Part shown: one piece after another, positions 5,236 through 12,622 of the stretch | Layout: each line of letters opens with the position of its first letter | Numbering within the stretch: position 1 is the first letter of the stretch | NCBI GenBank assembly: GCA_023417665.1 | Contig: JAEZFA010000165.1 | Location: 1 to 14,661 of the forward strand | Direction of reading: 5' to 3' | DNA from: Pseudomonadota bacterium | Lineage (GTDB): Bacteria > Pseudomonadota > Alphaproteobacteria > Rhizobiales > Xanthobacteraceae | Length of the DNA: 14,661 bases | Notes under the pieces: model-generated | What the model was told of the DNA's origin: nothing | The model's input: the letters and a program-made list of their open reading frames with translations, nothing else | Database searches by the model: none | Program-made: the position numbers and the translations under genes

Positions 5236-6933
5236 ATGATATCTCGTCGCGATTTTCTACAAGCCGCCGCAGCGGTATCGGCGATCGCAAGCGCCTCCGG
5301 GATCGGACCGCTTGGCCGTGCCGCCGCGCAGCAGCGGCTTACGGCGGAGCAGATCGTACAGTTCGACCGGCTCGGTTCGGTTTCGCTGTTGTATGTGACC
5401 GATATTCACGCGCAGCTCTTGCCGCTTTACTTCCGCGAGCCTTCCATAAATCTCGGCGTGGGTGAGGCCTCCGGTCAGCCGCCGCATCTGACCGATCGCG
5501 CCTTCCTCGAATATTTCAAGATCGCCGCGGGCAGCGCGGACGCCTACGCGCTGACGGCGGAGGATTTCACGCAGCTTGCGAAGCAATACGGGCGTATGGG
5601 CGGTCTCGACCGTATCGCGACGCTCGTGAAGATGATCCGCGCCGATCGCGGCAACGATAACGTCCTGCTGCTGGACGGTGGCGACACCTGGCAGGGCAGC
5701 TGGACGTCGCTCCAGACCAAGGGCCAGGACATGGTCGATGCCATGTCCAAGCTCGGCGTCGAGGCAATGGTCGGCCATTGGGAGTTCACGCTCGGCGCCG
5801 ACCGCGTGAAGGAAATCGCGGACAGCGCGCCATTCGCATTTCTGGCGCAGAACATTCGCAGACTTGAATGGCAGGAGCCCGTGTTCAAGGCGCGCAAGTC
5901 GTTCGTGAAGGGTGGCGCGCGGATCGACGTGATCGGCCAGGCCATGCCGCGGACACCAATTTCAAACCCGCGCTGGATGATTCCGGACTGGGAATTCGGG
6001 CTGCGCGAGGCGGAACTGCAGAAGGAAGTCGATGCGGCAAGGGCGGAGGGCGCCGATGTCGTCATTCTGATTTCCCACAACGGTTTCGATATCGACAAGA
6101 AGCTTGCGAGCCGTGTGAAGGGCATGGACGTCATCCTGACGGCCCACACGCATGACGCATTGCCAGCGCTGGTTCGGGTAGGCGACACCGTGCTTGTCGG
6201 CGGCGGTTCGCATGGCAAGTTCCTCGCGCGCCTCGACCTTGAGGTGAAGCAGAAGAAAGTCACCGATGTCCGCTACAAGCTGATGCCGGTCTTTTCCGAC
6301 GCGATCGCACCCGATGCTGAAATGAAGACGCTGATCGACGCCGTTCGCGCGCCCCACAAGGAGCGCCTTTCGCAAAAACTCGCGACGACGGAATCGCTGC
6401 TTTATCGGCGCGGAAATTTCAACGGCACTTTCGACGATCTCATTTGCGATGCGATCATGAAGGAGCGCGACACCGAGATCGCGCTGTCGCCCGGATTCCG
6501 CTGGGGCGCATCGCTGCTTCCGGGGGATACGATCACCTTCGACGATGTCGCCAACGCAACCTCGATCACATATCCCGCCTGCTATCGCATGAGCATGACC
6601 GGCGAGCAGATCAAGGTCATGCTGGAAGACGTCGCCGACAATATTTTCCATCCCGATCCGTATTTTCAGGCGGGCGGCGACATGGTCCGGGTCGGCGGCG
6701 TCGGTTACGCGATCGACGTGTCAAAGCCGGCAGGCGACAGAATCTCCGGCCTCACACATCTCGCGACCGGAAAGCCGCTCGACGCAAGCCGCGCCTACTC
6801 GGTCGCGGGTTGGGCCAGCGTCAATCAGAACGTCGAAGGTCCGCCGATCTGGGAAGTGGTGGAAAAATACCTCTCCAGCGTGAAGACCGTTCACATCAAG
6901 CCAAACAGCAGTGTTCGCATCTCCGGGATTTAG
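5236..6933 (+). CDS. soxB: SoxB, sulfate thiol esterase (S-sulfosulfanyl-L-cysteine sulfohydrolase)
   Basis: A 565-residue periplasmic hydrolase (EC 3.1.6.20) that removes sulfate from the S-thiosulfonate on SoxY. Tat signal: SRRDFLQAAAAVSAI (residues 3-17), cut near AAA (about residue 31). It belongs to the 5'-nucleotidase/metallophosphatase family and keeps the di-manganese site: Asp56 and His58 in DIHAQ, Asp150 in DGGDTWQGS, His181 in GHWEFTLG, His281 in ISHNGFD, and His304/His306 in TAHTHD. The C-terminal 5'-nucleotidase-type domain starts near residue 375. Length is normal for the family. Only a weak ribosome site precedes the ATG. The gene is 80 bp after soxZ, behind the hairpin, and 7 bp before soxC. 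Confidence 0.97.
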   Translation: MISRRDFLQAAAAVSAIASASGIGPLGRAAAQQRLTAEQIVQFDRLGSVSLLYVTDIHAQLLPLYFREPSINLGVGEASGQPPHLTDRAFLEYFKIAAGSADAYALTAEDFTQLAKQYGRMGGLDRIATLVKMIRADRGNDNVLLLDGGDTWQGSWTSLQTKGQDMVDAMSKLGVEAMVGHWEFTLGADRVKEIADSAPFAFLAQNIRRLEWQEPVFKARKSFVKGGARIDVIGQAMPRTPISNPRWMIPDWEFGLREAELQKEVDAARAEGADVVILISHNGFDIDKKLASRVKGMDVILTAHTHDALPALVRVGDTVLVGGGSHGKFLARLDLEVKQKKVTDVRYKLMPVFSDAIAPDAEMKTLIDAVRAPHKERLSQKLATTESLLYRRGNFNGTFDDLICDAIMKERDTEIALSPGFRWGASLLPGDTITFDDVANATSITYPACYRMSMTGEQIKVMLEDVADNIFHPDPYFQAGGDMVRVGGVGYAIDVSKPAGDRISGLTHLATGKPLDASRAYSVAGWASVNQNVEGPPIWEVVEKYLSSVKTVHIKPNSSVRISGI

Positions 6934-6940
6934 GTGAGCT

Positions 6941-8254
6941 ATGGACCAGAAGCGTCAGAATGCAGATCAAGTTCGCCGCGCTGATCTAGCGGACAGGAAG
7001 TTGCTCGACCGCCGCCGTTTCCTGGCCACGGCAGGTCTTGCCGGGGCGGCGGTTGCGACCGCCGCGCCGGCTTTCGCGCAGGCGGCGAAACCCGATCCCG
7101 CCATTACCGAACTGCCCGACTGGTCCCGCTATCTCGGCGACGGCGTCGCCGCGCGCCCTTATGGCAGTCCGTCGCAATTCGAAAAGCATGTGGTTCGCCG
7201 CGACGTCGAGTGGTTGACGGCAAGCCGCGAGTCCTCCGTAAACTTTACACCGCTTCACGAACTCGACGGCATCATCACTCCGTCCGGCCTCTGTTTCGAG
7301 CGCCATCACGGCGGCATCGCGGAGATCGATCCCACGAAGCACCGGCTGATGATCAACGGTCTCGTCGAGAAGCCGATGGTCTTCACGATGGAGGAACTCA
7401 AGCGCTTCCCCGGCCGCGTCAACCATGTGTACTTTCTGGAATGCGCGGCCAACAGCGGCATGGAGTGGCGCGGCGCGCAGCTGAACGGCTGCCAGTACAC
7501 GCACGGCATGGTTCACAATGTCATGTACACCGGCATCCCGTTGAAGACGGTGCTCGATGTCGCCGGCCTTCGCACCAACGCGAAATGGGTTCTGGCCGAA
7601 GGAGCGGACTCTTCCGGCATGACCCGCTCGATCCCGATCGAGAAGGCGCTGAAAGATTGCCTCATCGTATGGGGCATGAATGGTGAAGCACTGCGTCCCG
7701 AGCAGGGCTATCCGCTGCGCATCGTCGTCCCGGGCTGGGAAGGCAACATGTGGGTGAAGTGGCTCCGCCGCATCGAAGTCGGCGACGAGCCCTGGCAGCA
7801 TCGCGAAGAAACCTCGAAATACACCGACCTACTAGCCGACGGTAAGTCGCGCCGTTTCACTTATGTAATGGACGCGAAGTCCGTGGTTACCAATCCGAGC
7901 CCGCAGGCGCCGCTGAAGCAGAAAGGGCCGAATGTAATGACTGGGCTTGCCTGGTCCGGCCGCGGCACGATCAAGCGTGTCGATGTCTCCATCGACGGCG
8001 GCAAGAACTGGCGCACCGCGCGCATCGACGGTCCGGTGCTGCCGATGTCGCTCACCCGGTTCTATTTCGACATCGACTGGAACGGCGAGGAACTGCTCGT
8101 GCAGTCGCGCGCCTTCGACTCGACCGGCTACGTCCAGCCGACGAAGGAAGATCTGCGCAAAATCCGCGGTGTGAATTCGATCTATCACAACAACGGCATC
8201 CAGACCTGGCTGGTGCATGCGAATGGCGAGACGGAAAATGTCGAAGTCTCTTAA
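6941..8254 (+). CDS. soxC: SoxC, molybdenum-containing sulfane dehydrogenase subunit
   Basis: A 437-residue sulfite-oxidase-family protein. With SoxD it oxidises the sulfane sulfur on SoxY, giving six more electrons per thiosulfate. Tat signal: LDRRRFLATAGLAGAAV (residues 22-38) after a long hydrophilic start. The molybdopterin domain covers about residues 100-310, with the molybdenum ligand Cys168 in FLECAANSGMEWRG; the dimerisation domain is about 320-437. The ribosome site (TAGGTGA) overlaps the soxB stop. Its last 17 bases overlap soxD, so SoxC and SoxD are probably translationally coupled. With soxCD present, complete oxidation to sulfate without stored sulfur globules is expected. Confidence 0.96.
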   Translation: MDQKRQNADQVRRADLADRKLLDRRRFLATAGLAGAAVATAAPAFAQAAKPDPAITELPDWSRYLGDGVAARPYGSPSQFEKHVVRRDVEWLTASRESSVNFTPLHELDGIITPSGLCFERHHGGIAEIDPTKHRLMINGLVEKPMVFTMEELKRFPGRVNHVYFLECAANSGMEWRGAQLNGCQYTHGMVHNVMYTGIPLKTVLDVAGLRTNAKWVLAEGADSSGMTRSIPIEKALKDCLIVWGMNGEALRPEQGYPLRIVVPGWEGNMWVKWLRRIEVGDEPWQHREETSKYTDLLADGKSRRFTYVMDAKSVVTNPSPQAPLKQKGPNVMTGLAWSGRGTIKRVDVSIDGGKNWRTARIDGPVLPMSLTRFYFDIDWNGEELLVQSRAFDSTGYVQPTKEDLRKIRGVNSIYHNNGIQTWLVHANGETENVEVS

Positions 8255-8894
8255 ACTTCTATACGCCGCGTTTGCGCTTGCGCTGTTGTCGGCGCCGGTT
8301 GCCGCGCAGAAGATCAACCTCGGTCGCGTCGCGCTGCCCGAGGAAGTAAAAGCGTGGGACATCGACGTCCGCCCGGACGGAGTGGGACTGCCGCCCGGCA
8401 AGGGCAGCGTGAAACAGGGTGAAGAGCTCTACCTCGCGCAATGCGCCGCCTGCCATGGCGAGTTCGGTGAAGGAGCAGGGCGGTGGCCCATTCTCGCCGG
8501 CGGCCTCAATACCCTGACTGCGGATCGCCCCGAGAAGACGATCGGTTCGTTCTGGCCCTATCTTTCCACTGTCTATGACTATATTCGCCGCGCCATGCCC
8601 TACGGCAACGCGCAGTCTTTGACGGCGGACGAAACTTACGCAATCGTCGCCTTCCTGCTGAATATGAATGACGTCGTGAAGGACGATTTCGTTCTTTCCA
8701 ACGAAAACTTCGGAAAAGTGAAGCTGCCGAATGCCGCCGGTTTCTACGACGACAACCGCGAGACCGTCGAAAAGGCCTTCTGGAACACGAAAGTATGCAT
8801 GACGAACTGCAAGAAGGAGGTCAGGGTACTCAACAAGGCGCGAGCGGTGGACGTGACGCCCGAAGAGACCAAGAATTCGCCGAAGGTCGATTGA
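8238..8894 (+). CDS. soxD: SoxD, short monoheme cytochrome c subunit of SoxCD
   Basis: A 218-residue exported cytochrome c that takes electrons from the SoxC molybdenum centre. Signal peptide: residues 1-24. One haem motif, CAACH at residues 69-73, with likely ligand Met120 in RRAMPYGNAQSL. The region GRWPILAGGLNTLTADRPEKTIGSFWPY is typical of SoxD. Paracoccus SoxD is longer and diheme; this is the short type seen in several Hyphomicrobiales. The tail has a Cys187-x3-Cys191 pair of unknown use. An in-frame ATG at 8217 would add seven residues; the ATG at 8238 is preferred because a clean signal peptide follows. It overlaps soxC by 17 bp and touches the next gene at TGATG. Confidence 0.92.
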   Translation: MSKSLKLLYAAFALALLSAPVAAQKINLGRVALPEEVKAWDIDVRPDGVGLPPGKGSVKQGEELYLAQCAACHGEFGEGAGRWPILAGGLNTLTADRPEKTIGSFWPYLSTVYDYIRRAMPYGNAQSLTADETYAIVAFLLNMNDVVKDDFVLSNENFGKVKLPNAAGFYDDNRETVEKAFWNTKVCMTNCKKEVRVLNKARAVDVTPEETKNSPKVD

Positions 8895-9256
8895 TGGCGG
8901 GTGGCCGAACAGGCGGAAGCAGCCGGGATCGGATCGTGAAGCGCGCCGGACGGCATGCGGCGAGCGCGTTCTGCCTGTCGGCGGTTCTCGCCATTGCGCC
9001 GGACGCGCGTGCAGACGAGAAGGCATTCGGCCAGTACCTCGCTTCCGAATGCACGACCTGCCATCAGATTTCCGGCGAAGCGAGCAACGGCATTCCGCCC
9101 ATTGTAGGATGGCCGCGCGACCAGTTTATTGCTGTGCTGAAATCGTATCGCGAGAAAGATCGAGACAACGAGGTAATGCAGACGATTGCAGGGCGGCTTT
9201 CGGACGAGGAAATTTCCGCGCTTGCGGCGTTCTTCAAGGAAGCAGGAAAAAATTAG
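8894..9256 (+). CDS. Monoheme cytochrome subunit of flavocytochrome c sulfide dehydrogenase (FccA/SoxE-like)
   Basis: A 120-residue exported cytochrome c with one haem motif, CTTCH at residues 53-57 (SECTTCHQISG), and likely ligand Met95 in DNEVMQTIAGRLSDEEISALAAFF. The layout (haem, PPIVGW, helix, M-x-x-I-A-x-x-L-S-D-E-E-I) is that of small FccA-type cytochromes. It would take electrons from the flavoprotein encoded 60 bp downstream. The ATG shares one base with the soxD stop (TGATG), which suggests coupling. That start gives a long 22-residue n-region before the hydrophobic stretch; a GTG at 8936 would give a more usual signal peptide and is a real alternative. The names soxE and fccA are both used for such genes, so no symbol is fixed. 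Confidence 0.82.
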   Translation: MAGGRTGGSSRDRIVKRAGRHAASAFCLSAVLAIAPDARADEKAFGQYLASECTTCHQISGEASNGIPPIVGWPRDQFIAVLKSYREKDRDNEVMQTIAGRLSDEEISALAAFFKEAGKN

Positions 9257-9316
9257 CAAGAGCCGCGTCAGGCGGCCGGTGAAGGTTCAAACAAAAAGCT
9301 GAGGGAGGAGATAAGA

Positions 9317-10594
9317 ATGAACAGACTTTCGCGTAGAAAATTCTTGCAGACATCGGCCGCCGTGATCGGCGCGTCCACCATTGGCGCGCCTGCAGTATTC
9401 GGTCAGGCCAAGCCAAAAGTCGTTGTGATCGGCGGTGGGGCGGGCGGCGTCACCGCCGCCAAGTACATCGCGAAGGACAGCAAGGGCGCGATCGAAGTAA
9501 CGCTCGTGGAGCCGTTGAAGCGCTACCAGACCTGTTTCCATTCCAATCTCTACCTGGGTGGTTACCGCAGCTACGAGTCGATCACCCACGGTTACGACAA
9601 AGTCGCGTCGGCCTATGGCGTGAAGATGAACCATCAATGGGCGAATGCGATCGACCGCGACAAGAAGCAGGTCGTGCTCGCCGACGGCTCGCGGCTTTCC
9701 TACGATCGCCTCGTCGTCTCGCCCGGCATCGCGCTGAAATATGACTCCGTGCCCGGCTGGGGCAAGGAGCACGAGGAAGCCATGCCGCATGCCTGGTTGC
9801 CGGGCGCGCAAACGCAGCTTCTGAAGAAGCGGGTGGATGAAGTGCCCGATGGCGGCGTGATCGTGATGATCGCGCCCCCCAATCCCTATCGCTGTCCGCC
9901 CGGGCCATATGAGCGCGTGTCCATGATGGCGCATGCGCTGAAGAAGGCCGGAAAGAACAAGAGCAAGATCATCGTGCTCGACCCCAAGGAGAATTTCTCG
10001 AAGCAGGGGCTTTTCCAGGAGGGCTGGGAAAAATACTACAAGGGCATGGTCGAATGGCTCGGACCGAAGGTGCATGACGGCATCAAGTCGGTCGATCCGA
10101 AGACGAACACGGTCGTCACCGGATTCGAAACCTACAAGGCGGCACTGGTGAACGTGATCCCGGCCCAGACCGCGGGCAAGATCGCGCTCGACGCCAAGCT
10201 CGCGAACGCGAGCGGCTTCTGCCAGATCGATGCGGCAAGCATGAAATCCGCCGCCGACGCCAATATCTATGTGCTGGGAGATGCCTGCATTGCCGGCGAC
10301 ATGCCGAAGTCCGGCTTCTCCGCGAACAGTCAGGCCAAGGTTGCGGCACTGATGATCCGCAATGAGCTGACCAAATCAGCGACCTTCCCAGCGCGCTACT
10401 CCAACACCTGCTGGAGCCTCATCGACACCGACGATGCGGTGAAGGTCGGCGGCCGCTACGAGGCCAAGGACGGCAAGATCACCGCGACGGAGACCTTCGT
10501 CTCCAAGACCGGTGAATCCGCCGATCTTCGCAAGGCGACGCAGGCTGAGAACATGGGTTGGTACAGCGGCATCATCGCCGACATGTTTGCCTGA
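9317..10594 (+). CDS. soxF: SoxF/FccB, FAD subunit of flavocytochrome c sulfide dehydrogenase
   Basis: A 425-residue periplasmic flavoprotein that oxidises sulfide and reduces its cytochrome partner. Tat signal: SRRKFLQTSAAVIG (residues 5-18), cut near residue 30. FAD-binding KVVVIGGGAGGVTAAKYI lies at residues 34-51. Cys73 in YQTCFHSN matches the cysteine that covalently holds FAD in Allochromatium FccB. Cys193 in YRCPPGPYER and Cys365 in SNTCWSL match the redox-active disulfide pair. IYVLGDACIAGDMPKSGFSANSQ (residues 317-339) is the second FAD motif. A strong ribosome site (GGGAGGAG) precedes the ATG. It forms a pair with the preceding cytochrome gene. It is the last sox gene before a hairpin and a cytochrome c gene. 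Confidence 0.93.
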   Translation: MNRLSRRKFLQTSAAVIGASTIGAPAVFGQAKPKVVVIGGGAGGVTAAKYIAKDSKGAIEVTLVEPLKRYQTCFHSNLYLGGYRSYESITHGYDKVASAYGVKMNHQWANAIDRDKKQVVLADGSRLSYDRLVVSPGIALKYDSVPGWGKEHEEAMPHAWLPGAQTQLLKKRVDEVPDGGVIVMIAPPNPYRCPPGPYERVSMMAHALKKAGKNKSKIIVLDPKENFSKQGLFQEGWEKYYKGMVEWLGPKVHDGIKSVDPKTNTVVTGFETYKAALVNVIPAQTAGKIALDAKLANASGFCQIDAASMKSAADANIYVLGDACIAGDMPKSGFSANSQAKVAALMIRNELTKSATFPARYSNTCWSLIDTDDAVKVGGRYEAKDGKITATETFVSKTGESADLRKATQAENMGWYSGIIADMFA

Positions 10595-10609
10595 ACCTGA
10601 CAGATACGG

Positions 10610-10638
10610 CGGCACGCCTCGCGGATTGGGGCGTGCCG
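10610..10638 (+). repeat. Intercistronic hairpin between soxF and the cytochrome c gene
   Basis: CGGCACGCC (10610-10618) and GGCGTGCCG (10630-10638) are perfect 9-base inverted arms; a T-G and a C-G pair extend the stem to 11 with a 7-base loop. AATTTCTC follows, with only three consecutive Ts, so termination would be partial at most. The downstream cytochrome gene has its own good ribosome site. Confidence 0.6.
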
Positions 10639-10672
10639 AATTTCTCGCGAAAAGAAACGTCGAAGGAAAAAC

Positions 10673-11065
10673 ATGCGATATGGATTGAAAACTCTCCCGC
10701 TCGCCGTCGCGCTGACGGTAATTGCGGGTTTCGCTTCCGCTCAGGACATTGCTGATGGGCAGAAGTCGTTCAACAAGTGCCGCGCGTGCCACACGGTCGG
10801 CGAAAACGCGAAGAACGGCGTCGGCCCGCAGTTGAACGGCCTGTTCGGGAGGACGGCGGGCACGAGCGACGGATTCAAGTACAGCGACGCCAACAAGAAC
10901 TCCGGCGTCGTGTGGGACGAAAAGAACTTCGCGACCTACATCAAGGACCCTCGCGCCTTCATGCCGGGCAACCGCATGGCATTTGTCGGGATCAAGAACG
11001 ACAAAGAGATTGAGAACCTGACCGCGTTCCTGAAGCAGTTCGGTAAGGACGGCAAGAAGCAGTGA
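10673..11065 (+). CDS. Class I cytochrome c (c2/c550-like), probable electron carrier
   Basis: A 130-residue periplasmic electron carrier. Signal peptide: residues 1-23 (MRYGLK...FASA). Haem motif CRACH is at residues 36-40, the loop NGVGPQLNGLFGRTAG at residues 48-63, and the Met ligand Met102 is in MPGNRMAFVGI. These are standard mitochondrial-type cytochrome c2/c550 features. A ribosome site (GAAGGA) precedes the ATG. Standing at the end of the sox arm, it is well placed to accept electrons from SoxXA, SoxCD or the sulfide dehydrogenase and pass them to a terminal oxidase; a cbb3 oxidase gene lies 2.4 kb downstream. It is monoheme, so it is not the diheme SoxE of Paracoccus. Confidence 0.9.
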   Translation: MRYGLKTLPLAVALTVIAGFASAQDIADGQKSFNKCRACHTVGENAKNGVGPQLNGLFGRTAGTSDGFKYSDANKNSGVVWDEKNFATYIKDPRAFMPGNRMAFVGIKNDKEIENLTAFLKQFGKDGKKQ

Positions 11066-11071
11066 GCGAGC

Positions 11072-11090
11072 GCGGCCCGTCTTGGGCCGC
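11072..11090 (+). repeat. Short perfect hairpin after the cytochrome c gene
   Basis: GCGGCCC (11072-11078) and GGGCCGC (11084-11090) form a 7-bp stem with loop GTCTT. No T-run follows. It lies just upstream of the true terminator and may protect the 3' end of the transcript. Confidence 0.5.
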
Positions 11091-11103
11091 AAGGATAGGA
11101 AAG

Positions 11104-11135
11104 AGGCCGGGGCGGCTTTGTCGCGCCGGCCTTTT
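11104..11135 (+). terminator. Rho-independent terminator of the rightward sox operon
   Basis: AGGCCGG (11104-11110) pairs with CCGGCCT (11126-11132). After one G-G mismatch the stem continues GCG/CGC around a short loop, and the right arm runs into TTTT (11132-11135). It lies 39 bp after the cytochrome c stop and 9 bp before the end of the convergent pcaG gene. Confidence 0.8.
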
Positions 11136-11143
11136 CGTTGCGG

Positions 11144-11740
11144 TCACGCTTCGAGAAAGACCGTTTCCTTCTCGCCCTGCATGTGAATGTCGAGCCGATA
11201 GGTCGTGCCGGCACCGGTGTTTTCGCGGGTGGCAATAATGGTAGGCCGCCGCTCGACTTCGACGAGGTTCAGAATTTCATCTTCCGCATTCGCCTCGGCC
11301 TCGTCGTCGAAATAAATCCGGGTATAGACATGCGTGAGCAGCCCGCGGGAGAATACGATCAGGTTCAGGTGCGGCGCCTGCAGTGAATTGCCGCTGCCGC
11401 GCACGCGGCCGGGCTTTATCGTTTCGAACGAAAACTCTCCCTGTGCGCTCGTGCCGGTTCTGCCGAAGCCGCGAAAGCTTTTGTCCGTGCAAAGCGATGC
11501 GTTGGGATCGGAGGGACTGGCGTAGCGCCCGTCGGCGTCAGCCTGCCAGACTTCGAGCATGGCATCTTCGATCGGCGTGCCGTCGCCGTCGAATACACGC
11601 CCGATGATACGGATATGTTCGCCCTGCGTTTTGGAACTGCAGATCTTGTGAGTCGCGATCGAACGGCGCGCATAAGTATGCGGCAGCAGCCCATAGGCGA
11701 AGTAGGGGCCGACCGTTTGCGAGGGTGTTTCCTGCGACAT
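11144..11740 (-). CDS. pcaG: Protocatechuate 3,4-dioxygenase alpha subunit
   Basis: A 198-residue subunit of the intradiol ring-cleaving enzyme (EC 1.13.11.3) that opens protocatechuate to 3-carboxy-cis,cis-muconate. It begins with the alpha-subunit signature SQTVGPYFAYGL (residues 7-18) and has the dioxygenase core VFDGDGTPIEDAMLEVWQADADGRY, then FGRTGTSAQGEFSFETIKPG and APHLNLIVFSRGLLTHVYTRIYF. As in other alpha subunits, the iron ligands of the beta subunit are not all kept. The ATG at 11740 overlaps the pcaH stop by one base (TGATG); a GTG one codon upstream is also possible. Length is normal. No other pca genes are visible here. Confidence 0.95.
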   Translation of the reverse strand: MSQETPSQTVGPYFAYGLLPHTYARRSIATHKICSSKTQGEHIRIIGRVFDGDGTPIEDAMLEVWQADADGRYASPSDPNASLCTDKSFRGFGRTGTSAQGEFSFETIKPGRVRGSGNSLQAPHLNLIVFSRGLLTHVYTRIYFDDEAEANAEDEILNLVEVERRPTIIATRENTGAGTTYRLDIHMQGEKETVFLEA

Positions 11741-12447
11741 CACGCCTGCTCCGTTGGGGTCTGCTTCCGCCCGCGCAGATGAATGTCGAACTGAAATCCG
11801 GTGGCGTGGCCGGGTTCGGTGATGTCGAGCGAGAATTTCGAGATCAGTCTTTCGCGACCCTTCGCATCCGGCACGCCGTTAAAGATCGGATCGAACGGCA
11901 GCAGCGGGTCGCCGGGGAAATACATCTGTGTCACCAGCCGGCTCAGGAAGTGATTTCCGAACAGCGAGAAATGAATATGCGCCGGCCGCCACGCATTGTG
12001 GTGATTGCCCCACGGATAGGGGCCCGGCCGGATCGACACGAAACGATATTTGCCCTGGGCATCCGTCACGCAGCGTCCCGCGCCATAGAAGTTCGGGTCG
12101 AGCGGAGCGGGGTGCTGGTCGCGTTTGTGAATGTATCGACCGGCGGCGTTGGCTTGCCAGACTTCGATCAGCGTATGCGGCACCGGGCGGCCGTCGCCGT
12201 CGAACACGCGGCCTTCCACGACAATGCGTTCGCCGAGCGGTTCGCCGTTGGTTGCGCCGTTTCGCGTGAGGTCGCTGTCCAGCGGATCGAGGTCGTCCTG
12301 ACCGTAGACCGGAACGGTCAGCTCGGAGAGCGTCTGCTTCGACAGGATCAGCTTTCGCTTCGGGCCGCGAAGGATGGTGGATTTGTACGGCGGATGGACG
12401 AGCGGCGGATGTGTGCGCCAGTCGCGCTCCGTGATGGTTTCGGTCAT
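11740..12447 (-). CDS. pcaH: Protocatechuate 3,4-dioxygenase beta subunit
   Basis: A 235-residue catalytic subunit holding the non-haem Fe(III). The N-terminal part (RDWRTHPPLVHPPYKSTILR, residues 8-27) is typical of PcaH. The four iron ligands are in place: Tyr105 (GRYIHK), Tyr144 (PYPW), His157 and His159 (RPAHIHFSL); spacings of 39 and 13 match Tyr408/Tyr447/His460/His462 of Pseudomonas. Arg154 before them is the conserved active-site arginine. The frame is open 12 codons further upstream, but GGGAGG seven bases before the ATG at 12447 decides the start. It is translated with pcaG as a two-gene unit and is divergent from the TauE/SafE-like gene, with a FNR-type box in the shared leader. 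Confidence 0.96.
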   Translation of the reverse strand: MTETITERDWRTHPPLVHPPYKSTILRGPKRKLILSKQTLSELTVPVYGQDDLDPLDSDLTRNGATNGEPLGERIVVEGRVFDGDGRPVPHTLIEVWQANAAGRYIHKRDQHPAPLDPNFYGAGRCVTDAQGKYRFVSIRPGPYPWGNHHNAWRPAHIHFSLFGNHFLSRLVTQMYFPGDPLLPFDPIFNGVPDAKGRERLISKFSLDITEPGHATGFQFDIHLRGRKQTPTEQA

Positions 12448-12500
12448 GGCATGGCCTCCCTTTGGCGCATGCAAGAATTTCAAACTTCCGGTTGCCGAAT

Positions 12501-12514
12501 TTGATCTGGGTCAA
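12501..12514. promoter_or_regulatory. FNR/FixK-type box between pcaH and the TauE/SafE-like gene
   Basis: TTGATCTGGGTCAA matches the FNR/FixK consensus TTGAT-N4-ATCAA at 9 of 10 defined bases. It lies in the divergent region, 54 bp before the pcaH ATG and about 110 bp before the ATG of the rightward gene. Because an identical class of box precedes ccoN, low-oxygen control of the rightward gene is the simplest reading, though the palindrome could also serve pcaH. Confidence 0.65.
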
Positions 12515-12622
12515 GCCGGACACCGCAGAATCTTGAACAAGAACGGTTGTCTTTGGCATTTCCTTCTGCGCAGGCCCCGCAACAGCGGGCGATCGGTTGG
12601 CGTCGTGCAGTACGAAGACCTG

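Noticed and set aside
9262..9276. Five-base-pair inverted repeat between the FccA-like gene and soxF
   Set aside because: It is too short to separate from chance in GC-rich DNA.
9287..10075. 262-codon open frame on the minus strand opposite soxF
   Set aside because: It is antisense to a flavoprotein with intact FAD motifs, rich in His and Arg, and has no family resemblance.
11725..12504. 259-codon open frame on the plus strand opposite pcaH
   Set aside because: It is antisense to PcaH, which keeps all four iron ligands; the frame also reads through the pcaH promoter.
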